A stretch of 29,996 nucleotides of DNA. Origin: Pinguiococcus pyrenoidosus. Taxonomy: Eukaryota > Sar > Pinguiophyceae > Pinguiochrysidales > Pinguiochrysidaceae. The position numbers were made by a program, and so were the translations under genes. The stretch covers positions 1 through 29,996 of the forward strand of contig JAAMXY010000765.1 of NCBI GenBank assembly GCA_019677205.1, in the 5' to 3' direction. Positions 1 through 12,000 of the stretch are shown piece by piece. How positions within the stretch are numbered: position 1 is the first letter of the stretch; the number at the start of each line of letters is the position of its first letter. The notes beneath the pieces were generated by a model, which saw only the letters and a program-made list of their open reading frames with translations, was not told where the DNA came from and did not search any database.

Positions 1-3000
1 GCATGAAACTTGAGCGCCACAGCTCAGCTGGCACCATTTCTGGGGCCGTTGGAGCCAGATCCCCGCTGACGGAGAAGGGCTGCAATGGCTCTGGGTGAGG
101 AAGCGGCTCGCCAATCTGCTGCAGAAGCATCGCGGCGCGACCCAGAGGTCGAAGAGCGGCTCTCACCCTTTGATTTAGCAGCGAGTTCTGAAGCCTGACC
201 GCCTGGTCAACATGCTGCCTCCGCCCATCTGACCGTTGCATCCCTGCCGCCTCGGCGAGCTCCGAGCAGTAACGCACTCGCTCGTGGTAGTTGGCGAAGC
301 GCTGCGTCAAGCGAGCTGACAGTGCTGCAACCTCGTCCTCCTCGTCGAGCACCGCCAGGTCCCCAAGAATCTCTTCGCGTTGCTCGAAGCTCGTGGCTCT
401 CAGCGACACGAGCCGAAAGCCTAAGCCGTTGCCGCCTCCATTCCCACTCTCGATACTGCCCAAGCAAGAAGTTATCCACCGCCCAGCGTCCGATTCGTCT
501 TCTGAGAACAGCTCATTCAGCCACCTGACGATCTCTTTTCCGTTTAGCTCCGCGCCTGGTCTGCGCATGGCAGCCACAGCAAACAGGGAGCAGAGCGGTG
601 GCGGAAGCCTCGTCTCTCGATAGTGCGGCACGATCTGCATCGGCGCTCGGGCGCTCTGGCTGAATTCTGTCCTGAGCAAATCGCGCACAAGGCGCCGAAG
701 ATTGGTGCGCTTGTCTTCGTACGGCAAACGAGTCGTACGCAGGAGCTGCACTAAGTCCACGGCAACTATGGTAGCCTCCTTTGCAGCCGTCAGACAGATC
801 AAACGGGTCACTGATGCCGGTCCATTCCGCCACCGCGCAAGGCAACGGTTGAGGTGTTCAAGAAACTCCACCAAGTTCTCGTATGCTTTCAGCTGCGTCT
901 GTTCACGGGCGAGATTGTCCACCTCCCTTCGAAGGAGATCGCGCATGCGGCAGACCCTCGCAATGCACTGTGACAGAATGGCGATCATGGGCGAGTCCTT
1001 GCAACTGGGCTGCTGTAGCACGGCATTCAGCGAGGAAAGGATGCTCGTCGCCTGTGGCGTTCCGAAGTTGCCGGAGCAGAAAGCGGCCAGTTTCTGAAGC
1101 GAATGCTTCTGCGAAATCATCAGGCGAAGAAACAGCCGGGTCACAAGCGCGCCCAAGTAGGGATAGTGCCTGGCTGCAGCGTCGAATGATTCGCCAAGGC
1201 GTCGTGCCGCTAGCTGAAGTATCGCTGCGAAAGCGGCGGGGCCATCATCGTCTTGGCCAGTCGTCGCGAGGTCCATCGCGCGCTGGATGCCAATGAGCGC
1301 CACTTCGAGGGGAATGGTGAAGTCTTCGAGGGTCGTCACGGCTCGGCTCAAGCAGCTGGAGGACCTGTCTTGAGGATGGAGCATGTACTGGACAAGACGC
1401 GCCAGTACGTCTGCCGCACGGGCCTCCTCCGAGATCATCATTCTACCCAAAACCAGGAAAGACGCGACCTCCGCGTTAGCGTTGTAGCTCCCGTGCAGTA
1501 TCGTAGCCAGGCGCATGCTCATCCGAAGTCTTTCGTCCATCTCTGCATCCACGAAAGCAGAGCTCTCCTTGCACAGGTCGACGATCGTACACGAAACCGC
1601 CTCCGCCACTCGAGTCCTGATCTCTGAGAAAGAAAAAGGGAGCAGCGGCATGCCTCTCGGCATCAGTCTCTCCAGCGAGGCCTTTAGGAGGGCGGTGACG
1701 TTTCTTTCTCGAGTGAACAGGGAGGGCGTCCTACCAATGATGATCTGGGCAGCGCCTGTCAGTGCTTGTGCTTGCAGGCCACCCGAAAGGATTCCCGGGA
1801 TCTCTTCTTGCACAACCCGTAGACATCGAAGCATGAGGAGGCTAGCTTCTCGAGTAACCGGTACAGCAAGAGCCGTCACCGCGATGTCTCCGCAAAGCTG
1901 TTCAAGCTGTTCTTCCAGTGCTCTCTCTGGGCTGGTGTCCATCGCCTTGGCCGCATCGCCCTTGTATTCTCCGGTCCCACCACCAACGCCACCCAGAGGA
2001 GCAGAACTTGTGACAGACCACAGGTGATCTGCAAGCCACCGGGTGAGCATCTCTGCCGTCTCCCTTACAAAGTCTTTCACGTCATGCGTCACAATATAGG
2101 CCCTCTCGATGCCTCGGCAGACTGTGCTGGTCGCTTCAGAGACAGCGTCTCTCTTTGCAAGCTGAGCAGCTGCTTGCGGGTGACTTGTGACTAAACGAGC
2201 AAGATCTGGCTCAAGCGCAAGCCATTTCGCTGCCATTCGCTGGCGGCACGCTGCAATGAGCGAGGTCATCGTCTTCGTTGATTCGGAATTTTCATTGGCG
2301 TAAAGAAGGCCGGTGGCTGCGCATGGGAGAATCACTCGTAGGATCGCTGGGGCACCCGGGCAGGCCAGTGGCTGACCATTGAGCTGAGCACTCAGAGGAA
2401 GGGGTCGTTCGGGCCGACTGAGAAGATCCACGGCGAGCGAGCGCCATACCTCTCTCGGAATCAGCATGTTCCCGCAGCTTTCATGCAGCCCTTGCAACAG
2501 CACCTTCTCGATTACGGGCACGACAGTTTCCTCCGAACGTAGGGAGCTCAGCAGCGCAAGGAGGAGCGATCCCGTCTTCTGCAGAAGACTTGCGTTGCTC
2601 GCAACGCCCAACCGCCAGCCCTCGTCGTCCGCGTCGTCTTCGTCGCCCTCGGCGGTCAGGCCGTTCGAGAGGACCTGCCCAATGACGTCGACCAAGAGAA
2701 GATCGTGAGAAGTTGCGGCCTCCGCGAAGGCTTCAAGGCGTGCGAGAGCCGGGCCTTGACTGGAGATCTTGGCAATGGCGTAGGGAAACAGGTCGCGGAG
2801 GACGGAGCAGAGACGATCCGGCGAGACCTCGGTTCCCAGCCCAAGGCAGTCTGCCCGGCTTCCGTGCAAGAGTTCCTCCACAGATAGATTCCAGGGCAGA
2901 TTGCTCGAGAAGCAGTCGACGTACACGCACCGCCAGGCCTCGCAGAAGGCGTCGTCCACGGAGGGCTTCGACAGCACGAATGGGCGCAGCCGGGCTTCAC

Positions 3001-6000
3001 TCGACGAGTTTGATCTCCTGCTGGCCACCACTAGCGCGAGGACGCAGTAGCCGCGGCCCAAAGGCCTGTTCTTTGAGATGTGCTTTGCGACTTTATCCAG
3101 CTGCGCGATGAAATAGTCCGCGCCATCTTTGGCTCGCGGATTCCGCATATCGATGTGCACATGTAGGCAGCAGAGCGCGTCTTCGTCGTCGTCCATTGCA
3201 TCGATCGATCTACTCACGAAAGCATCAAGCTTCTCATGCAGCCGAACATGGGAAGGCACGAGAGTCATCGCGATGGACTCCTCTACGATGCTTCGGAGAC
3301 CCGTCGCAGAATGAAGCTCCTTGAGGATCTGAGGCTGCATGTCGCAACAGTACGTGGGCACGATCACCGGCAGCAAGCCTCCCCGAAATTCCGCATGGCT
3401 CACCACAGCACGGATGAGACCTGGGAACGTCCAGTGTGGCCGAATCAGATGGTCCGCCGCCCCTTCTACGTTCTGAATCAAGCCTGAGCGCTGCTGGTTC
3501 TCCAGATTTGACTCTGGAGCCAGCATCGGCAGCAGAAGCTCGTTGGCCAGCCGACACTGCTCCTCTCCCGTGTAGTCGTCCAACTCGGGATGCTGCGTGA
3601 AGAGGGAGAGCTCCACCATGTGCAGCAGGCCCGGGGGCGCGGCAGGCATGTGCAGCATGACTTCGTCGTCTTCTCCAGGCTGAGCGCCGAGACAAGGCAT
3701 GGATTGCTGCACCTGCGCTCTCCAAGCTTGTAGATGACGGCCGTCGAATGCATCCAGGAGGTCGCAAAGCTCCACCTCCACCTTCGCGAAGCGATTCAAC
3801 AACGCCGGCTCAAAGCGGCGAGCTTGCTCTGGCGGGACCACAAGCACGGCTTTAAACTGGTCGGCGACGGCACAGCGAGGATTACAAAAGTTCGCTCGCG
3901 CAACGCGGCAGAACCTCTGGCCCCCGCTCCCGCCACCGCGGCTGTAGTTCGCATTGAAGAGATCGTACAGCGCGGTGTGGATGACTGCGAGGTTTTGCAG
4001 GATGAGGAGCCGGCGTTCTTGCGCCATCGATACAATCGCGGCCTGGAGCATGGACTGCGCGTACATGTCCGATCCCGATTGATCGCGCTCCAGGGCGCTT
4101 CCAATCAGGGTTTCCGGCTGCCACCTCGCAGCGTGTCTTGCGGTGGCTTCGATCCACCGAATCACAGGCCCGGCACAGCGGCAAATCACCATGACATGAC
4201 GGCCGTCAACATCCCCGAGCAGAGTCTCCAGAAGTCTGGTTGGTCGTGCAATCCTCTCCGCCACCTCGTCGAGCGGGCGGGGCGACGAGGAGGTGTAGAT
4301 GGCTTTGCAGAGCTTCTGTAGAGAGTCTCCGTCCTCTTCTGCCGTGAAACCCCGATTCCCGCCCATGTTGTTAAGCAGTGCCAGGTGGACGGCCCACTCA
4401 ACCGGGACGACGCTCCGGGAGCGACCGTCCGCATTGTGCTCTTGGCAGAGCTTCACCAGAAAGTCCCCTTCCCGATTCAGTCCGTCGCTGAGGTGCATGT
4501 CTCGGGCATTTCCTTGCAGCTCCTTCGTAAACACCTTCGATATGCGGTCGGCAGCAAGGAGGAGCCTCGCAGCGTAGGAGCAAGTCCCGTACCAGTCGCG
4601 GAGGCCGTGGAAGTCCTTCGGACTCTGACATCGGAGATGCTCCAAGAAAGCCTCCGCCAGATGCTTCATACACTCTTCAAGTCTTCGGCGGATATCGCGA
4701 TCCTCCAGGTAAAAGCGAATGATCTTTGTGCCAATCGTTTTCAAATCCTCCGCCTCCGCGGCGGGACACGCTAGACTAAGTCCGCGATTCATCTTGCTCC
4801 TGTCAAGCTCCCAGTTTGAGATGGCGATCGTGGCCACTGCGTCTTCTGGGTCCCGGGGCTCCAGTTGGGCGTGCAGCACCTTCAGGGGATTCTCTGGCGA
4901 CTGCTCGGCCAGTCCAACCTCGTCCAAGAGCACTAGACTCAGCGTCGGGTGCGGGTGGCCTTGCAGCTGCTCTTGGAGGCTCTGCTGCGCTTGGAATTGT
5001 CTTTGGCGCTCCTTCGCTTGCTTGAACACCGTAAGCAGGGCCTCCGACTTGGACTGGCGACTGCCCTGGAAGGGGGACACGACTGCCCTCGCGACATTGG
5101 TGAGCGCACCTCTAGGATCGCTCAGAGCTGTAAGCAACAGGGAGATGGTAAGGCTCTTCGAGCACCCCGGTTTGCCCACGATAAAAAGGGGGGTGCGCGT
5201 CATGAAGCACACGATGGCACAGTGGACATTCTCCCGAAGGGCACGGACCGGCGCTACGTTGCTCGGAATCTCAAGGCAGTTTGTCCAGTACTCTTCTTCG
5301 CTCATCACAGCGTCGTTCCATATCGCTTCGGACGACTTGGTGAAGCCGAAAGTGAAGGTCCTCGCTACGGCGCTGCGCAAGACGGACCCCAGCTTGCCAC
5401 GTATCATGCAAGTGACGAGCTCCGCTCGCATACGCAAGTCTGGGAGCCTTGTTTCATACACCAAATGGAGAGCGACCACCAAGGCTGTCAAGTCCTCGTT
5501 GAGCGCATTTACGGATTCGAAGCGCAACGTTCTCGTGTTCATCTCGTGTCGCCCGTGCGCCCAGAGCTTGGCAAGGCGAACAGGGTCCCGCAGAGAGACG
5601 TGCAGGTTATGCTGCCTGAAAAATTCGTGCGCCGCATTGACCGCGGAGGTGGCTGCATCTAGGACATGTGCTGGCAGCTGCTTCATGAGCTCAATGGAGT
5701 TCCAGGGGGTGAGCACTTTGGACGTGCCCTGCATCATCCGCTTGATGTAGGTCTTCTCGGCCTCCGCACTTAGTTCCCCAAAGGAGGTCAGATGATTGAA
5801 CAGAGACTCCGGCAGCGGGTACACGCGATAGCAGAGGCCGTAGAAGTAATCCCTCTGGCGTGTCGTTTCAGGCACCTTGAAACCCACCTCTACGACTGGA
5901 TCAGGACTTGAGCGGTAGGGATTACAAGCTGCCGCCAGGCGGATCTGCCCGTGCAAAGGAAGGTTCGTTTTCGGGTGGAGGCGGTCGACGAAGAGTCTCT

Positions 6001-9000
6001 TCAGAGCTGGTCCGTGCGGGCACGTGTTCAATTCATCGAGGAAGACGAGGCGCGTGCCAGTTTCGTCGCCTTCGAGTGACTCCGCAGCAGCATCGACGAT
6101 GTCGGCCAGGTCATCTAGACTTGTGCCAGCGTGTACCGGAAGCTCGAGCATGTGCTCTTCGTGGAGGCCCATTAGCCGCGCTGCTCGCCGCATGAGCTCC
6201 GTCTTCCCGCAGCCAGCTTCACCAATCATCATGACCGGGAGGCCTGCGCGTAGGCGCTCCACAGCGTCGATGATCTTGATCATGTTGTCCTTGGTGAGCG
6301 CATAGTTCTCGAACAGCGCCTCTCGCTCTCTGGTATCAACCTCGCGATTGCCCCTCACAGTCTGAAGGAGCAAGTCCTGTAGAGTTTGGTTTCCTGCGCC
6401 GTCGAGGCTCTCTGGGATCTGAGCGAACTGATCTCGGTCCCGGCGCATGTCGCTCCAAAGCTTCCGGACACGTCTGATGACGTCTGGTACCTCACCAGCG
6501 TCTGCGCAGATCATGATTGCGCCGCCTGCGTTGAACGCCCAGGCCACGTCGCGCATGCCGGCCTGATCTCGTACCCGATCCGCCATCGCACGATGGACGT
6601 CGCGCCGGCCTCGATTCCTCACCAGCTCGACGTTCTGTGCCGCGCCAGCGGACGAGCGGACACAGACCTTTGCCGCCATCGCGCACATGTCCCTGAGGAT
6701 TTCAACGAACGGCTCTTCGACCTGCTGCTGAAGAGCGTGGTTCTCGCCTCGTTCAGCCAACTGCAAGCCGTACAAAATCAGCTGGTGCGCCCAGTTCTCC
6801 ACCCACCGCGCCAAGAAACGAAGGTAGGTAACGATGGTCGCTTTGCTGCAATTTCGATTCATGCCCTGGGCATTGTGTGTCTCCATCGCAGCTGTGAGCC
6901 GAATCTGTGCGCTTTGAACAATCTCACGAAGGCGGTCGGGATCGGCCAGCAAGGACTCGCCGTCCATCGCCCGTATCTTCGTGCCGCCGACCAGCTGAAA
7001 TATTCCAGACCCTTCCTGGCCTACGATGGGCTCCTCCGGATGAGCTTGCCGGAGGGCGTCCATCACCAGTGCGGTCCCCGCAATGGAAAACGAACGGCGG
7101 ACGTCGTCGCCCGGGAAGAAGGGATGAGAGAAGTCGAAAGGCTTTCCACCGTCAACTTCATGCCGCTCGGGCATCAAGGCCAGCAGGGGCATCTTCAGAT
7201 CGAGAAACGTCCCCAAACGACCGACAACAAGGCTATTGCAAACCTCCAGGTAGATCTTCATGTGGCTTGGAAGGCGCACCCAGCAGGCATTTTCCGAATC
7301 GAAGACACAGCCACTCAGCAGAAGCTCGCCCAGCATGAGGTCCGCCTCGAGCGAGCCGGCCACGTCGAAGGGAAAGAGCTCCAAGCGCGCGGTCGATACG
7401 CCTGCTTCGCTCATGGCCAGCAGAGCACCGGCGGCGCTGGAGCGCGTCTGCGCGCCTCCCCAGACGGCACTCGAGCAGTCGCTGTTGCACTTCGTTTTAA
7501 TGTAATGGCTCTTCCCGTCTCCGGCCTGGTTGCTTCGGACGATTTCGATTTGCGGGAGGTATGCTGCAGCGCGCTTCAGCAAATCCTCGAGACGCGTGCG
7601 CTTGATGATGTAGATGCTCGCGACTTCTCCATGCTGGCGGAGCAAGTCCATCCTTTCAGAGGAGGCGTCGTTCGTGACTGTAACAGCGACTCTCAGCATG
7701 GTCGAGTAGCGAGACGCTGCTTCCTTTCGACACTCGGGGAAGCGCTTGAGAAGGGCCTGGAATGCTTCGACGGCAAGGCGATTGACTTGGGCGAGAACAC
7801 CGATCGGCTGGTAGTTGCTCGGGCTCCTCTGCATTGTACGATGGACCTGTAGCTCCAGGAATCGCTCGACGTCGTCCGCAGATGTTCTCTCGTCGCAGGC
7901 GAGAAGGCTCTCGTGGGATGGTGCATCTCCTTCAGGAAGCAAGATGCTCAGAGCTGTCCGCAGGGCAACGCTCTCGTCGGGTCGACCAGCGTGAGGCTTC
8001 TCACGAACGATCAGAAGACGATTCGGTGTGACCTTTGCTTCGGCGGCTTGCGCCTTGGAAGCCTGGTCCCAGCCGTCTTCGTTGGGGAAGAGGATGCTGC
8101 GATTCCGCATGTCTTCCACAAGCTTCTGATGAAGCGAACCGTACTGACACATGTTACCTCCGTCCATGATCTTGGAGAGGGCGTAGTCAACGTAGAGCAG
8201 AAACGCATCGAAGTTGGTCCGGTCTGCGTCGCGCACGGCACATGCCTGGCCGAGCTCCTCGAGTCTCGTCACGTCATATCGGCTGCGAATTCGCTCACCT
8301 TCGTCCTGCTCGAAACTCTCAAGCCAGCACACAGACGAAAGCCTTCTTTGGATCGCCGCCTTGTCGCCCGCAAGGAGCGCCCCGCGAAGGGGCCAAATTG
8401 CCACGGAGGGAACTCTGGCAATGAGCGCGCTTTGCCTCCGAATATCCGTTATCGCAGACGTCCAGTCCGCATTGACCTTCTGGAGCCGAGTAAACTCGTT
8501 CCAAAGCTGGATTGAGGTCTCCGGCGATAGCCCTCCCGGAGTCGCTGGAAAGCTCGAGGTGGTATGGTACATCTGAGGATTCCCAGTCAGAAGGAGGCGA
8601 TTCAGTTGCTGCCGGACTCCGATTGCACGCTCGACGCACTTGCAGAATAACTCCACCTCCGCCCTTGCATCGGTGTCCACGCCCGCTGACGATTCGCTCC
8701 CAGGAACAGCCAAAGCTGCCTTGTCGGCACATTCCGTCAACTCGTTCTCCGTCAAGGTTTTCTCCTGAGTGGGGGGTCCGTAGATTCCGTAGAGCTGAAA
8801 CTTGTTGTCTTCCTTTGTGAAGACGAGTCGACCATACTTGTTGTCTGTACCATCTTCCGATCGCAAGAGGCCGCGCACTGCGTTGCGAACAGCAGCTGCG
8901 TTGTTTTCGCTTTCCCTCAGATTCTGCTGCACCAGGCGTCCAAGGCGCAGGGCAGATCCGAGGGCGTCCATCGTTTGCGTCCTCTCTTCGGTAGGGAGGC

Positions 9001-12000
9001 TTTCGAGTTGACTGAGCGTCTCAAATGCGACGTCCATCAGGCCCGAAAAGAACGTGGTCTTCTGGACCCTTCGCTTGAAGTCGTGCGGCCAGTCGTTCTT
9101 CGTCCATCTTGGCTCTACTTCGGTCTTCTGCTGGAGAGCCCTCGCGGCAATGAAGATGGGCTGCAGCCATCCCTGAAGCAAGTCAATGTTGTTGAGCTTT
9201 TCCGCGGTAAGGGCGCCGTCGGCTAGCTCCATCAGATGGGACGTCAACCGGGCACCCTCCCGCTCCTTGGACCACAGCTGAAGGACCATTGAAACGCCGG
9301 TTTCCTTGCTCAGACCATCCAGCAGGGCGTGAAGCGTCTGCCACCTTGGAAGACGCTGCTCGAGCAGCTGAACACCGTCAGCTATACTCCTAAACACCAG
9401 CTCATCGATGACGACGTCCTCGTCGTCTCCTTCTTCATTTTGTTGAGCAGCAGTGGCGAAGACCTGAAAGTGGCGGAGGACCGTCCAGAAGTGCTGATGC
9501 ACCCCTTCACGCAGTCTCTGCTCTTGGCCATCGCCGTCGAATAACCCACGCAAGACTTTCTCAATTGCAAGGGCGACCTGGCTGACTTTCTGGGCCTCGA
9601 TGATAGTCCGAATCATCCTTCCCGGACTGTGTTGCTCGCCGGCAGCGCCTTTCGTTTCTCCATCCTCGTCGGAGAGAACTCGAAGCAGTTTGTGCCATCT
9701 CTCGGTGACCTCTTCAATGTCTTCAACGCGCGAAGAAGCGAAATATGAAAGCACTTCCCGAAGAGTTTTTCGGGTGATGCTCCCAGCCCTCAGGTGCAGA
9801 AGAGACGACATAGACTCGGCAACGCTGCTCAAGGTCCTCTGCCATAGCTCTGCAGCGCGAATGAAGTGCTGGCGGGTTTCCTCTTCTTCCGTAGACTTTG
9901 ACTCGCCGTGGCCTTCTACTCCTTCTGAGGCGGCCTCGACGGCGTCTGCCCAGACTCGTGCGAGAGTCTTGGCAGAAACGTCGTTGTCAACTTCCTCGAC
10001 CACGCTTGCCGCCCTCGCCAGAAACTCTCCGACGTTTCCAATGAACTCGTCGTTATACTTGAAAGCTTCTTCTGTGTCAAGGTCCTTGATCTTGATGGCC
10101 CGCAAAGAAGTTGGTGCTTGACCTCCACCGAGCCTTTCCCCACCGCTCTCGGAATTGGCAGTGACCGGAAAGACAGCTCCCTCGCCGGCGACATCTCGCG
10201 GCAGCCCGAGCAGGTCGAGCAGCTTGTCTTTAAGGTATGCAGCCAACGCTGCGCCCAAGTTCAACTTTGGAAGAAGGCGAGGAAGACAGACCTCAATGAC
10301 GTGCTTGGCAGTCTTCAACGCCTGCGCCCTCCGAAGATACTCTTCGATCGTTTGCCTCAGCGATTTGTCTGAAGGGGTGGCGTCCTGCGCATCGGGAACT
10401 AAGGCACGAAGCGTGACCTTGTCTTCGGTAGCGTGCCTCGTCCTAGAAAGTCGCTGGACCGCTTTCTCAGAGAAGCACTGCCACTTCTCCAGATGGTCCA
10501 TGCACTGGCCCACGGTAAGCTGATGCACGACGCCATGAAAGTCTTGTAAAGCTCTGTCGAAAGGGATCCAGAAGAAGCGGTCGCTCTCGGGAGTGGTCAC
10601 CATTGCAAGAAATGCGAAGTCCGCAACGTTTCCAACGATGGCAGTCCACGGGATGGACAGGTCGTGAGGTAACAGATCCTCAGTTTGCGGCTCGCGATGG
10701 GGATCATCCTCAAGACAATCCTTATGCTCAGCAGAGGCCAGGCATTCGGTTTCCAAGGAAAAACTTTCCAGCGCATGAGCGCCAAGGACGCAAAGGAACG
10801 CCCTTATGAGTGCTTCCTTGCATAGCGGTTGAAGTCGTCCTTCGAGCCACCGGCTCGCCTGCAAAGGGAACGCTCGTGAAAAGTCTTCGGTCTTCACAAC
10901 TAAGCTCAAAACCCTGTGCAGGTGCATTTGAGTGAAAGATCGCGAGGCTGTGCATTCGCAAAACTGGTAGCCTTCCTCACCACCGTCGAGGCAGCTGCAA
11001 AGCTGAGAAATCGCGTCGAAGACGTCATGCTGCGAATCTTCACGGAACCAACTTGGCACAAGCGCTAATCGCTCCAGAATTTGGCCTGAGAGCTCGACAG
11101 CTTTGGCTCTGTCCAGCCTGGACAGCACTAGAACACAGCGGTGCGCCCACTTGGCGGATTGCTGGCAACACAGCGCTTCGCTCATGTCAACCAATGCGGA
11201 TCTTGTGCTTGGCTGGAGAACGCCCTCCACTCTCCCACAAAAGTCGAGATAGTCCAACGCCGTGGTGAAGTCGAAGCGCTGGGCTGGTGGAACGGTAGTG
11301 GTCATGGCTGTGGCCATCACCCGTTGCAATCCAGGCTCCGGAAAGTTTTTCAGCTCACTCATGGACAAGTTGATCCCGTACCGAGCGCGTTCTCTCGAAA
11401 CAACGATCTGCCAGAGGTCTGCTAGGGGCGCCACCAGATAGTCCTCGTTTCCCAGGACCGAGATGGAAATCGACACGAACTCCAGAACGTCCCTCTGAAG
11501 GAACTCGTCGTGCCGTGCCCAGCCCTCGAACAACATTTTTAAACGTTGCACAACAATGTCCACCAAGGATACCGCCACCGCGGTTTTAGCCATATGGTCG
11601 GCTTCGCTCCTGCTGATAGCCACCAGCAAGAGCGTCCCGAGCTGGCAACCATTGGGCAAGCTACGACCACGAGAAGACAGGCCCATTGCTACTTGCAGCA
11701 TCTCCGGGAATACCCCCAAAGGCGGCCGGCTCTGATCGACTCGTGCAACCAAGCGGCTTACCTCCTCGGGTTCGAGCGGAGAGCACAGGTACTGCAATTC
11801 CCTCCAATCCTGAATCCTCAAGTCGCCAAGAATTGGTCGCCCGCAGTGCAGCAGAGTGTTGAGGATGGCTTTCTGCCAGTTCTTTCGATTCGCAAATGGT
11901 CCCAGCATCCTATGGCGAGCCGTCCTTGAAGCAAGAAGCAGATTCACTGCCCCATACACATCGTCGATGCGGAACTTGGCAATAACCCCTTGGGACGCCG

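Noticed and set aside
4719-5750. A 343-codon plus-strand open frame
   Set aside because: It lies opposite the second AAA module, whose P-loop and Walker B are on the minus strand; the plus translation is Ser/Arg-rich without motifs.
6386-7852. A 488-codon open frame on the plus strand
   Set aside because: It is antisense to the RNF213-like exon, shows no family resemblance, and reflects the GC-rich codon bias of the real gene on the other strand.
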